The position numbers and the translations under genes are program-made. Shown here piece after piece: positions 8,788 to 16,491 of a stretch of 64,000 bases of DNA (the stretch's first letter is position 1; every line of letters begins with the position of its first letter). The notes beneath the pieces were generated by a model. It was not told the DNA's origin, ran no database searches, and worked only from the letters and a program-made list of their open reading frames with translations. This stretch comes from Acidimicrobiales bacterium (GTDB lineage: Bacteria; Actinomycetota; Acidimicrobiia; Acidimicrobiales; JAUJNH01), in contig JAUJNH010000001.1 in NCBI GenBank assembly GCA_030448245.1, positions 350,171 through 414,170 on the forward strand, written 5' to 3'.

Positions 8788-9414
8788 ATGACCGCCGAAG
8801 GCCAGCGCCCGGCCCGGCCGAAGCAGCTGCGGTTCGTCCTGGCCTCGGCCAGCCCGGCCAGGCTGCACCTCCTCCGCCAGGTCGGCATCCAGCCCGACCG
8901 CGTGGTCAGCGGTGTCGACGAGACCAGCGACGGGTCCGCAGCCGAGGTCGCCGCCGGCCTGGCCCGCTGCAAGGCGCTGGCCGTGGCCGAGCACACCGGG
9001 GGCGACGCCCTGGTCCTCGGCTGCGACAGCGTGCTCGAGCACGACGGCCGCGTCCTGGGCAAGCCGGCGTCGGCAGCGCAGGCCGTCGACCGCTGGCACG
9101 AGCTGCGCGGCACCACCGGCCGGCTGCACACGGGCCACTGCCTGGTGTCGGTGGCTCGGGGGCAGGTGGCCCAGGTGCTGGAGCGGGCCGACGCCACGGT
9201 CGTTCGCTTCGGCACCCCGACGGATGACGAGATCGCCGCCTACGTCGCCACCGGTGAGCCGCTGCAGGTGGCGGGCGGCTTCACGATCGACGGCCTGGGC
9301 GGCGCCTTCGTCGACGCCGTCGAGGGGTCCCACTCGAACGTCATCGGCCTCAGCCTGCCGGTCCTGCGCCGGCTCCTGGCCGAGCTCGGACTGTCGGTCT
9401 GCGACTGGTGGTGA
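8788..9414 (+). CDS. maf: Maf-like nucleoside triphosphate pyrophosphatase
   Basis: This 208-aa Maf/HAM1-superfamily enzyme hydrolyses non-canonical or modified NTPs to NMP and PPi. The N-terminal signature LASASPARLHLLRQVG is present, followed by the conserved E(T) loop, the ALVLGCDSVL strand with the catalytic Asp and the GKP motif. The C-terminal GGFTIDGLGGAFV is also typical. An in-frame start at 8746 would add 14 residues; 8788 fits the usual N-terminus. It overlaps the methyltransferase gene (GTGA), so the two are co-translated. Confidence 0.88.
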   Translation: MTAEGQRPARPKQLRFVLASASPARLHLLRQVGIQPDRVVSGVDETSDGSAAEVAAGLARCKALAVAEHTGGDALVLGCDSVLEHDGRVLGKPASAAQAVDRWHELRGTTGRLHTGHCLVSVARGQVAQVLERADATVVRFGTPTDDEIAAYVATGEPLQVAGGFTIDGLGGAFVDAVEGSHSNVIGLSLPVLRRLLAELGLSVCDWW

Positions 9415-9980
9415 CTCCGGCCGGGTCGTGGGACGGCGACGACTACCAGGCCCGCTTCGACGACCTGGCTGCCGCCGGCGTCGACGTGCACGGCGAGGTC
9501 CGGTTCGTGCTCGCCTTTTCGCCTCCCAGCGTGCTGGACGCCGGCTGCGGCACCGGCCGGGTGGCCGTCGAGCTCCACCGCCGGGGGGTCGACGTCGTGG
9601 GGGTCGACCGCGACCCCTCGATGCTGGCCACCGCCCGCTCGCGCGCGCCGTCGGTGCCCTTCCGGCAGGCCGACATGGCCGACGAGGGCTTCGACCTGGG
9701 CCGCACGTTCGGCCTGGTCGTCCTGGCCGGGAACGTCCCGCTGTTCACCCCGCCTGGCACGGAGGCGGCTCTGGTGGCCGGTTGTGCCCGTCACGTGGCA
9801 CCAGGCGGGCTGCTGGTGGCCGGCTTCTCGCTCGACCGGGGCTACCAACTCGAGTCGTACGACAGCCATTGCGCCCGTGTCGGCCTGGCGCTCGTCGAGC
9901 GCTGGTCGACCTGGGACCGCGATCCACTGGGCGACGACCCGGCGTACGCAGTGTCGGTGCACCGCCGCGTACCCGGGTGA
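9408..9980 (+). CDS. Class I SAM-dependent methyltransferase
   Basis: This 190-aa protein has SAM motif I at VLDAGCGTGRVAVEL (about residues 42-56), an acidic end of strand 2 at GVDRDPSML, and motif III-like LLVAGFSLDRGY. It begins at tandem GTG codons (9408 and 9411) that overlap the maf stop. Residue 1 cannot be fixed between them. The substrate is unknown; small-molecule methylation is the usual inference for this family. Confidence 0.85.
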   Translation: MVTPAGSWDGDDYQARFDDLAAAGVDVHGEVRFVLAFSPPSVLDAGCGTGRVAVELHRRGVDVVGVDRDPSMLATARSRAPSVPFRQADMADEGFDLGRTFGLVVLAGNVPLFTPPGTEAALVAGCARHVAPGGLLVAGFSLDRGYQLESYDSHCARVGLALVERWSTWDRDPLGDDPAYAVSVHRRVPG

Positions 9981-10035
9981 CGCCGCGGCGCACGGCAGGA
10001 AAGGTCGAGGTGGGGCCGCAGTACGCTGCCCTTTC

Positions 10036-11712
10036 GTGCCCCGCAGGATCGACGTCGAGCTCACCAGCGCCAAGGAGGACGGCAGCTTCACCTGGCGCGC
10101 GGCCGGAGCGAAGCAGCCCAAGGGCGTCGTCGAGGGGTCGTTGCTCTACGGCGGCGCCAAGGTCGGCGACGTCGTCCGGGCCGAGGCCGACTTCGACATC
10201 GAGGGCATCACCATCGTGTCGGTCGTCCCTCCCCCGCAGGCGGCCACCCGGGCCGAGCAGAGCCGCATCGACATCGTCGGGACGGCGCGGGACGAGCCGG
10301 GTGTCACGTCGTCGGCACCGTCGCGCGACCGGGGCCCGCGCCGGGAGGACGACCGGCGCGACCGCCACGACGGGGAGCGCCGCGGGGCGCGGCCTGACCG
10401 GGGCGGGCCGCGTGGCGACCGCCCGGACCGCCGGGGCGGCCCCAGGGACGGCGAGCGCAGCGACCGGCGAGGCCCCCGGCCCGAGCGAGCGGACCGGCCA
10501 GGTGGGCCCGACCGGCCCGGGCGACCCGAGCGCAGCGGCCGGCCCGAGCGGGCCGAGCGACCCGAGCGCGCCGGCCGTCAGGAGCGGTCGGCCGCACCCG
10601 AGCGGCCCGGGCGGGCGGGCGGCGAGCGGGCCCGGCCGAAGCGCCTCTCCCCCGGCAGCGCCCACCGCGACGCCTACCTCGCCAGCCTGGCCCCCGAGCA
10701 GCGCGTAGTCGCCGAGCTGATCCTGCGCGGCGGGATCCCCGCCGTGCGCGCCGCCGTCGCACAGCAGAACCAAAGCCGCGCCGAGGGTGCGCCCGCCATC
10801 GACGCCGAACCCCTCGTCAACCTGGCCGAGGAGATGCTCCCCGGCGCCCGCCAGGCCGAGTGGCGTGACCGGGCCGAGGCGGCCAAGGCCGCCCTCGACG
10901 AGGTCGGCCTGCGCGACCTGCGGGCCATCGTCACAGCAGGTGACGCGTCGGCCCGTGACGACGAGGCCAAGGCGCTGGCCGCCGAGCTGCGCGAGGGCCT
11001 CGAGCGCCGCACCGACGCCGAGCGCCAGGCGTGGCTGTCGGAGATGACCTCCTGTCTGGCCGACGGGAAGGTCGTGCGGGCGCTCCGCCTGTCGTCGCGT
11101 CCACCGGACCCCGGCACGAAGGTGCCCGGCGAGCTGCTCGAGCAGCTGCGCGTCGCTGCGGGCGAGGCTCTCGGCCCGGCCACGCCTCAGGACCGCTGGT
11201 CAGCGCTGCTCGAGGCGGTCATCGCCTCACCCGTCCGGCGCACGGTCGAGCCCCAGGGCCTCCCGCCCCAGGCCGGACCGGCGCTGCAGCTGGCGGCCCG
11301 CCAAGCGTCCGGCCGCATCCCGGCCCTGGCTGCTCTGCTCGGCGTGGCCCTCCCCCCGCCGCCCGGGCTACGGGCGCCGTCCGGCAAGGGCGGCCGCACC
11401 GCTCCCCCGCCCCCGCCCCGCGCCGCCACCCGGCCCGCCGAGGATGCACCCGCGCCGCCGCCGGCCGAGGCGCCTGCCCCCTCGGCCCAGGACGTGCCCG
11501 TGCCTCCAGACGAGGCGCCCGCCCCTCCGCCGGCCCGGGAGGCGCCCGCCCCGCCGGTCGTGGACGTGGCCGTGCCGCCGGCTGAGGCGTCCGCAGCACC
11601 CGCGGGGGACGAGCCGGAGGCCCCGGCGCCACGGCCCCAGGCAGGCTCCGAGTCCGTCGTCGCCGCGCCGGTCGACCAGCCGGATGCGGAGACCACGCCA
11701 GCCGGCGCCTGA
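10036..11712 (+). CDS. Large disordered Arg/Asp/Pro-rich hypothetical protein
   Basis: This 558-aa protein starts at GTG 10036 and has three parts. An N-terminal beta-rich module (about 1-65, ending EGITIVSVVPPPQAA) resembles a small OB or cold-shock barrel. A highly charged low-complexity tract (about 90-205) is built of RPER, RGG-like and DR repeats. A helical domain (about 210-420) follows, then a Pro/Ala-rich tail made of repeated APAPP-type units. The architecture suggests RNA binding and phase-separation behaviour, but I recognise no named family for the helical domain. It stands alone before the crotonase gene. Confidence 0.7.
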   Translation: MPRRIDVELTSAKEDGSFTWRAAGAKQPKGVVEGSLLYGGAKVGDVVRAEADFDIEGITIVSVVPPPQAATRAEQSRIDIVGTARDEPGVTSSAPSRDRGPRREDDRRDRHDGERRGARPDRGGPRGDRPDRRGGPRDGERSDRRGPRPERADRPGGPDRPGRPERSGRPERAERPERAGRQERSAAPERPGRAGGERARPKRLSPGSAHRDAYLASLAPEQRVVAELILRGGIPAVRAAVAQQNQSRAEGAPAIDAEPLVNLAEEMLPGARQAEWRDRAEAAKAALDEVGLRDLRAIVTAGDASARDDEAKALAAELREGLERRTDAERQAWLSEMTSCLADGKVVRALRLSSRPPDPGTKVPGELLEQLRVAAGEALGPATPQDRWSALLEAVIASPVRRTVEPQGLPPQAGPALQLAARQASGRIPALAALLGVALPPPPGLRAPSGKGGRTAPPPPPRAATRPAEDAPAPPPAEAPAPSAQDVPVPPDEAPAPPPAREAPAPPVVDVAVPPAEASAAPAGDEPEAPAPRPQAGSESVVAAPVDQPDAETTPAGA

Positions 11713-11768
11713 GGCGGCTGGCCTCCGCCGGGACCGCCGCCGCCCCGAGAGCCATAAGGTGCGCGGCC

Positions 11769-12530
11769 ATGATCGACGTCACCGTCGACGGGCACGTCGC
11801 CGTCATCACGATCAACCGGCCCGAGGCCAAGAACGCCGTCAACGGCGCGGTGGCCACCGGGATCGAGGCCGCCGTCGACAGGCTCGAGCAGGACGACGAC
11901 CTGTGGGTCGGGATCCTCACCCACACGGGCAACGTCTTCTGCGCCGGCGCCGACCTGAAGGTGATCGGCGCCGGCCGGGCGGCCGAGCTGGCCACCGAGC
12001 GCGGGGGGTTCGGCGGCTTCGTGCAGCGCCAGCGCACCAAGCCGGTGATCGTGGCCGCCGACGGGCCCGCCCTGGCGGGGGGCTGCGAGCTGGCCCTGGC
12101 CGCCGACCTCATCGTGGCGTCAACCGCCGCCCGCTTCGGACTGCCCGAGGTCAAGCGCTGCCTTGTCGCCGCGGGCGGCGGGCTCTTCCGGCTGCCCCGG
12201 GCCATCCCGGAGAAGCTGGCCATGGAGCTGGCGCTGACCGGCGAGCCGATCGACGCCGAGCGGGCCCACCACTTCGGGCTCGTCAACCGCCTGGCCGAGC
12301 CGGGCGCCGCCCTCGATGCTGCCCTGGCCCTGGCCGCCCAGATCACGGCCAACGCTCCCGTCGCCGTCCGCGAGAGCCGGAAGGTGGTCCTGGCCGCAGC
12401 CACGGCGTCCGACGAGGAGCTGTGGCAGATGAGCCTGGCTGGCATCGCCGCGGCCATGTCGTCGTCCGACATCAGCGAGGGGCTCCTGGCCTTCCTCGAG
12501 AAGCGTCCGCCCGTCTGGACCGGGCACTAG
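11769..12530 (+). CDS. Enoyl-CoA hydratase/isomerase family protein
   Basis: This 253-aa crotonase-fold protein has the oxyanion-hole segments FCAGADLKVIGAG (about 58-70) and PALAGGCELALAADL (about 100-114). The catalytic-region segment FGLPEVKRCLVAAGGG carries a Glu at the position usual for hydratases. The length is normal. It probably acts in fatty-acid or amino-acid beta-oxidation; the precise CoA substrate cannot be told. It is a single gene convergent with the Nudix-like gene, with only 3 nt between the stops. Confidence 0.88.
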   Translation: MIDVTVDGHVAVITINRPEAKNAVNGAVATGIEAAVDRLEQDDDLWVGILTHTGNVFCAGADLKVIGAGRAAELATERGGFGGFVQRQRTKPVIVAADGPALAGGCELALAADLIVASTAARFGLPEVKRCLVAAGGGLFRLPRAIPEKLAMELALTGEPIDAERAHHFGLVNRLAEPGAALDAALALAAQITANAPVAVRESRKVVLAAATASDEELWQMSLAGIAAAMSSSDISEGLLAFLEKRPPVWTGH

Positions 12531-12533
12531 GGG

Positions 12534-12920
12534 TCAGGCGATCAGCCCGAGGATCCCCCGCTCGGCGAGCAGCTCGACCAGCCCGGGCACGACAGGCAGC
12601 TCGGTGACGTCCTCGAAGCCCACCCACGTGGCCGCCGGCGCGAGGTGGGCATCGGCCAGCACGGCGACCTGGAAGACCAGGAGCACGTGGTGGCCGTTGG
12701 AGGCCAGGTCCTCGACGTAGCCGAGCAGGCCCTCGACCACGGCTTCGGCGCCGGCCACCTCGTCGACGGCCCTCACTGCGGCGGCGGCCAGCGGCTCGCC
12801 GACCGCCACCTCCACCGCCGGCACCGACCACTGGCCGGGTGGGGTGGGAGCGGCGCCGCGCACCAGCAGGAGCCGGCTGTTCTCGAGGGCCATCGCCCCC
12901 GCCCACAGCCGCGGTGTCAC
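12534..12920 (-). CDS. Degenerate Nudix-domain protein
   Basis: This 128-aa protein has a Nudix fold: RLLLVRGAAPTPPGQWSVPA at the start and a Nudix-box region EPLAAAAVRAVDEVAGA. Compared with the consensus GX5EX7REUXEEXGU it keeps the first Glu, the Arg and one catalytic-helix Glu. The first Gly and two helix acidic residues are replaced by Val or Ala. It may be a weak hydrolase or a binding-only Nudix protein. It overlaps the GNAT gene by 4 nt. Confidence 0.7.
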   Translation of the reverse strand: MTPRLWAGAMALENSRLLLVRGAAPTPPGQWSVPAVEVAVGEPLAAAAVRAVDEVAGAEAVVEGLLGYVEDLASNGHHVLLVFQVAVLADAHLAPAATWVGFEDVTELPVVPGLVELLAERGILGLIA

Positions 12921-13369
12921 AGGTCGCGGTGGAGCACCAGCAGCCGGGCGGTCAGGCCGAAGGTCTCGAAGAAGTTCTTCGTGGCCCGGGCTCCCGGCAG
13001 GGCGAAGGCGTCGATGCCGGTGCAGCCGACCTCGTCGGCCCAGGCGACTATGGCGTCGAGCATCGCCTCGCCGACGCCGACGGCCCGGGCTTCCGCCTCG
13101 ACGTGCAGCTCCTCGATCACCGCCACCTCCCCGTCGGCCGACACCAGCGCGTAGCCCACCGGGACGCGGTCGATGCAGCCGGCCCAGAGGCCGGTGGTGG
13201 GGTCGGCCAGGGCGTCGGTGAAGGCGAGGTCGAGGGGCTCGGGCCGGCAGTGCCGGGCCAGCAGCAGCGGCCCGCCCCGGTGGTCGGCCTGCTCCCGGCG
13301 GGCGGAGCGGGCCAGCTCGACGAGCACCGGGAGGTCGGTTGCCTCGGCCGGGCGGGCGGCGACGTGCAC
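12917..13369 (-). CDS. GNAT family N-acetyltransferase
   Basis: This 150-aa acetyl-CoA-dependent acyltransferase has an N-terminal strand-helix RPAEATDLPVLVELAR, then a central beta4 VAVIEELHVEAEARAVGVGE. The acetyl-CoA pyrophosphate loop is the atypical ARAVGVGEAM. The C-terminal part is FFETFGLTARLLVLHRDL. It is co-directional with a hypothetical gene upstream, whose stop adjoins its start, and with the Nudix-like gene downstream. The substrate is unknown. Confidence 0.82.
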   Translation of the reverse strand: MHVAARPAEATDLPVLVELARSARREQADHRGGPLLLARHCRPEPLDLAFTDALADPTTGLWAGCIDRVPVGYALVSADGEVAVIEELHVEAEARAVGVGEAMLDAIVAWADEVGCTGIDAFALPGARATKNFFETFGLTARLLVLHRDL

Positions 13370-13999
13370 CTACTGGAGCTGCGAGATCTTGGTGAGCACG
13401 GTCTTGCGCCCGCGGGTCGCCGCCTCGTAGGCCCGCACCTGCTCGAGCTCGGCCGGTGCCAGCCCGGCGAGCCGCTGCACCACCTGGCTGGCCGAGAGGG
13501 CGTCGTAGCCGTGGATGGCCAGGTCGTCGGCCCGCCGCGCTCCTGGTTCGGAGTCGGCCGGCGACGCCGGACCGGGCGCCGGCTGGGCGAGCAGGGTGAT
13601 GGGAACCGTCATCCCCGTCGAGCGCTGGGGGTCCTCCGGCTCCGGCTCCGCAGGACCGGCCGGCTCGGGCGTCGTCGCCTCGGGTGCCGCCGGGCCGGCC
13701 GCGGCCGTGCCCGGAAGCGTGGGCGCGGGATCGGCAGCCGGCGGTGCCGGGTCTGCTGGGACACCCGGGTCGGTGTAGGCCTTGAGCCGCTTCTCCACCT
13801 CGGCCCGGCCGTGCTGCACGGCGAACTGCCCGATGAAGCGGGCCATCGTGATCTGGCCCTCGATCTGGGCCCGGCCCTTGGCCACCATCTCGGGGAGCTG
13901 GGTCCGGGCGGTCATGGCCAGGCCGAGCGGAGCGAAGACGAGCAGATCGAGGGCCTGCTCGACGGGGCTCTTCTCGTCAGGGCTCTCCTCGTCGGTCAC
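13370..13999 (-). CDS. Hypothetical protein with C-terminal helical repeat domain
   Basis: This 209-aa protein has a hydrophobic-amphipathic N-terminal half (EQALDLLVFAPLGLAMTART, about 14-33), a long Pro/Ala/Glu-rich linker (about 78-150) and a conserved C-terminal helical pair. The pair contains YDALSASQVVQRLAGLAP and then VRAYEAATRGRKTVL. This C-terminal motif recurs in actinobacterial lipid-droplet-associated and similar proteins, and a DUF8129-like assignment is likely but not certain. It could sit on a membrane or lipid surface. It is immediately upstream of the GNAT gene. Confidence 0.65.
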   Translation of the reverse strand: MTDEESPDEKSPVEQALDLLVFAPLGLAMTARTQLPEMVAKGRAQIEGQITMARFIGQFAVQHGRAEVEKRLKAYTDPGVPADPAPPAADPAPTLPGTAAAGPAAPEATTPEPAGPAEPEPEDPQRSTGMTVPITLLAQPAPGPASPADSEPGARRADDLAIHGYDALSASQVVQRLAGLAPAELEQVRAYEAATRGRKTVLTKISQLQ

Positions 14000-14045
14000 C
14001 GCGAGAGTCTGCTGCAGGCGGGCCGGCGATGGCTACCTGACCGGC

Positions 14046-14140
14046 TCAGGTCGTCGGCACGATGAGCACGTCACACGGTGCGTGGTGGCTGACCTTGCCG
14101 GGGCACGCTGCCCAGCAGGAAGCAGCCGGGGCTCGACAGC
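14046..14140 (-). pseudogene. Remnant of a universal stress protein C-terminus
   Basis: Reading on the minus strand, this non-coding gap encodes the last segment of a UspA-type protein. It reads CFLLGSV, then after a one-base excess in a C run GKVSHHAPCDVLIVPTT and a stop at 14046-14048. The G-x-V-x9-HHAPCDVLIV pattern is the ATP-binding/terminal strand signature of universal stress proteins. Everything upstream is missing because the DUF4193-like gene begins at once. It is therefore a truncated, frameshifted remnant. Confidence 0.55.
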
Positions 14141-14143
14141 CCC

Positions 14144-14623
14144 TCACTCACAGTCCCGGCAGAACATCCTCTTCTCGTCGGCGAGCTGGGTCATCTTCTT
14201 CACGAGGAAGCACGACTGGCACACGAACTCGTCCTGCTGCTTGGGCAGGACCCGGCCGGCGCCGTCGGTGCGATCCTCGGGCTCGGGCGCCTCATCCTCG
14301 TCTTCTTCCTCCTCCGCCACGACGAGGCGCTCCTTGAGGATCTCGTCCAGGCTGGCCTCGACGTCGTCGGGGTCGGTGAGGTCGTCGTCGTCGATGTCCT
14401 CCTCCTCGGCCGGCGCCGCCTTCACCGCCGCTGGCGCAGCGGCTTCCTCGACGTCGTCGACCGCGTCGAGGTCGTCGTCGACCACGTCCGCATCGTCGGC
14501 GATGACCTCGTCGGCGATCTCCTCGTCCTCGTCGAGGTCCTCGTCGTCCAGCTGCTCGAGATCGGCCTCGTCGATCTCCTCGGGCTCGGCTTCGAGCAGG
14601 TCGTCCTCGTCTTCAGCAGGCAC
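14144..14623 (-). CDS. Acidic DUF4193-like zinc-ribbon protein
   Basis: This 159-aa protein starts at GTG 14623. About 100 N-terminal residues are overwhelmingly Asp/Glu (for example LEQLDDEDLDEDEEIADEV). The C-terminus carries two CxxC pairs (FVCQSCFLVKKM and MFCRDCE) typical of the actinobacterial DUF4193 zinc ribbon, which usually has a much shorter acidic N-terminus. The acidic stretch may mimic nucleic acid or bind basic partners. Function is unknown. Confidence 0.75.
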   Translation of the reverse strand: MPAEDEDDLLEAEPEEIDEADLEQLDDEDLDEDEEIADEVIADDADVVDDDLDAVDDVEEAAAPAAVKAAPAEEEDIDDDDLTDPDDVEASLDEILKERLVVAEEEEDEDEAPEPEDRTDGAGRVLPKQQDEFVCQSCFLVKKMTQLADEKRMFCRDCE

Positions 14624-14778
14624 CGAATCTCCGTCATCCAGGCGGGCGGGCGGGCACCCTACACCGACCCGCTCGCGGCGTCGTTCGAGCGCTCAGCCGC
14701 CCGTGGGGCTCCACAGAGCCCCGCCGCCGGCGGGTTTCTTCCCCAGCCGCAGCGAGGAACGCGGCCGCTCGCAGGGGC

Positions 14779-15222
14779 TCAGGGTGCGGGTGCTCTGGGT
14801 GCGGTGGAGGCGGTCGGGGCGGGGGTCGGCTGCGCTGCCGGCCCCGTCCGTCCCGGGCTGGTCGCGCCGCCCGCCACCCCCAGGTTGAGGTTGCGCACAC
14901 CGTCCACCTTCCACTCCCCCTCGACCTTGACGAGTGAGAGGTCGACGTAGTTGTCGACCGACACCCTGGGCCCGCCCACGCCGTTGGCCCGGATCTCGAT
15001 CACCACGATCGCCGAGGCCTTGCCGTCGCCGAGGTTCCCGACGAAGACGTCGCCGGCCGTGGCCTCCGAGGTCGCCTTGGTCTGGTCGATCAGCGACGCC
15101 AGCGCCCCCACCGCCCGCTCGTACTCGCTGGCAAAGGCGCCGGTGGACAGGGCCAGCACCCGTCGCTTGAGTTCGACTGCCGGGCGCCGGACAACGTCGT
15201 CGGGCGCCTGCCCGGCCAGCAA
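14779..15222 (-). pseudogene. Mce-associated protein, N-terminally truncated
   Basis: The 148-codon frame reads VLALSTGAFASEYERAVGAL, later VEGEWKVDGVRNLNLG and a Pro/Ala tail. This is the C-terminal domain of Mce-associated proteins, which support Mce lipid-import complexes in actinobacteria. The usual N-terminal membrane helix and about 50 further residues are absent. In frame there is a stop at 15247-15249 and only a TTG at 15222. The break coincides with the start of an mce fragment on the opposite strand. Confidence 0.72.
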
Positions 15223-15236
15223 GCGACCGGCCCCGG

Positions 15237-15681
15237 CGCATCCTCGTCAACCTGGTGTTCTTCGCCGCGCTGTCGCTGGTGATGGTCGGCTGGGTCGTCC
15301 GCAACGTCGTCACCATCCGCCCGATCGAGCGGCCCTACACCCTCCGGGGCGAGTTCGCCGCCACGGGCGGCGTGGCCAGGAACGCCGAGGTCACCTACCT
15401 CGGCGTCCCGGTCGGCACGGTCACCGGCGTCGAGCGGATCACCGGCGGCGTCCTGGTCTCCATGGACATCGACCGCGGCTTCGACATCCCCTTGGGCGCC
15501 ACGGCCAACATCCAGCGCAAGTCGGCCATCGGCGAGCCCATCGTCGACTTCCGGCCCCCGCCCGGCCAGGGCGACGGCGGCCCGTCGATGCCGAAGAGCT
15601 CGACCGACTTCGTGGTGCCGATGGACCAGACCACCGTGCCGCTCGAGCTCTCGGAGCTCCTCCGCTCGGCCAGCCGCCTGC
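15237..15681 (+). pseudogene. MCE (MlaD) family protein, 5' fragment
   Basis: The frame encodes an N-terminal membrane helix (ILVNLVFFAALSLVMVGWVV) and a nearly complete MlaD/MCE domain: EVTYLGVPVGTVTGVERITG, then IPLGATANIQRKSAIGEPIV. It ends in the start of the helical region at about SELLRSASRL. After that the sequence is no longer Mce-like. A normal Mce protein is roughly 300-450 aa. It lies on the plus strand between two minus-strand fragments of the same kind of locus, as if inverted. No good start codon precedes the helix (first in-frame GTG is 15255). Confidence 0.7.
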
Positions 15682-15719
15682 CGGCTTGCCTCCTCCGCTC
15701 CTCAGTCCAGACAGGCGAC

Positions 15720-16024
15720 GGCCGGAGGAGCCCGATGATGTTCTTGAGCAGGACCGACTTGCCGGTGCCCGAGGGCCCGAGGATGGCGGCGATGCGCCCT
15801 TTGGGCACATCGAACGAGATGTCCTTCAGGACCTGGTGCGAGCCGAAGCGCTTGCTGACCCCGCGCAGCGAGATGACCGGCTCAGGCGGCACCTCGGGCG
15901 CCGGTCCCGGCTCGGCCCAGTGCGCCCGCCCGGCGTTGATCGTCTTGGCGGCGCCCGGCGGGAGGATGCCGGCAGCGGCGGGAGCCCGGTCTCGCCGGCC
16001 CTCGACGACGGCTCTCCTGGCCAC
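15720..16024 (-). pseudogene. MlaF-like ABC ATPase, 5' fragment
   Basis: From GTG 16024 the frame gives a Pro/Ala-rich leader and then the N-terminal third of an Mce/MlaF-type ATPase: VISLRGVSKRFGSHQVLKDI and Walker A GPSGTGKS, followed by NIIGLLRP. The match ends there, before the Q-loop, signature and Walker B. The rest of the open frame is shadow of the mce fragment. In intact loci this gene starts an operon of ATPase, two permeases and several Mce proteins, none of which is present here. Confidence 0.72.
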
Positions 16025-16097
16025 GCGCCCACCCCCTCCTGCTGCGGCGCACCATGGGCACTCGGGCCGCGGGCACCCGACGTGACCGATGCCACAG

Positions 16098-16109
16098 TAC
16101 CGGCCGGTA
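16098..16109. promoter_or_regulatory. Palindrome, candidate repressor operator
   Basis: TACCGGCCGGTA is a perfect 12-bp palindrome about 75 bp upstream of the MlaF-like ATPase start. TetR-type repressors of lipid genes often bind such sites. No regulator gene adjoins it, so this is only a candidate. Confidence 0.3.
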
Positions 16110-16459
16110 GCCCGTTCTGTCGTCCACCCGGCGGGGCCGATGAGAGCGGGGGAACAGGCAGCCTTCGGGCCGTGGTCACGGCACGGGGCGCCAGGAATCG
16201 ACGCCCGGCCACCGGGTCTGCACGTTGTCTACTGGCCGCCTGTCCCCCCTGCCCGGCACGACCTCCCCTGGGTCCGCACCCGCTCCGAGCAACACTGCTC
16301 AGACCGTCTGCGGACTCCACGACGCTGGTGGAGGGGCCGTCCGGCTCGGTCACTTTCTAGATCACCAGCATCTGCCGGTCAAGCGCTCCGCCGGCCGACG
16401 ATACCCGCTCTGACCTGCGAGTTCGCGCCGTCCGTGGGCATCGGTGCAGGTCAGGCGGT

Positions 16460-16477
16460 AGAACGAAAAATCGTTCT
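16460..16477 (-). terminator. Inverted repeat downstream of thyX
   Basis: A 7-bp stem AGAACGA/TCGTTCT surrounds a four-base loop, 14 bp beyond the thyX stop. It is strikingly AT-rich for this genome. It could be a weak terminator or a protein-binding site. Confidence 0.3.
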
Positions 16478-16491
16478 CGCAGCCCGATGTG

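Larger units (their letters stand above)
16025..16491. other. 467-bp region without a gene
   Basis: No open frame here has homologous-looking protein. The region contains a perfect 12-bp palindrome (16098-16109) upstream of the MlaF-like fragment and an AT-rich inverted repeat (16460-16477) just beyond the thyX stop. The part between these sites looks like the former control region of the mce locus. Confidence 0.5.
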
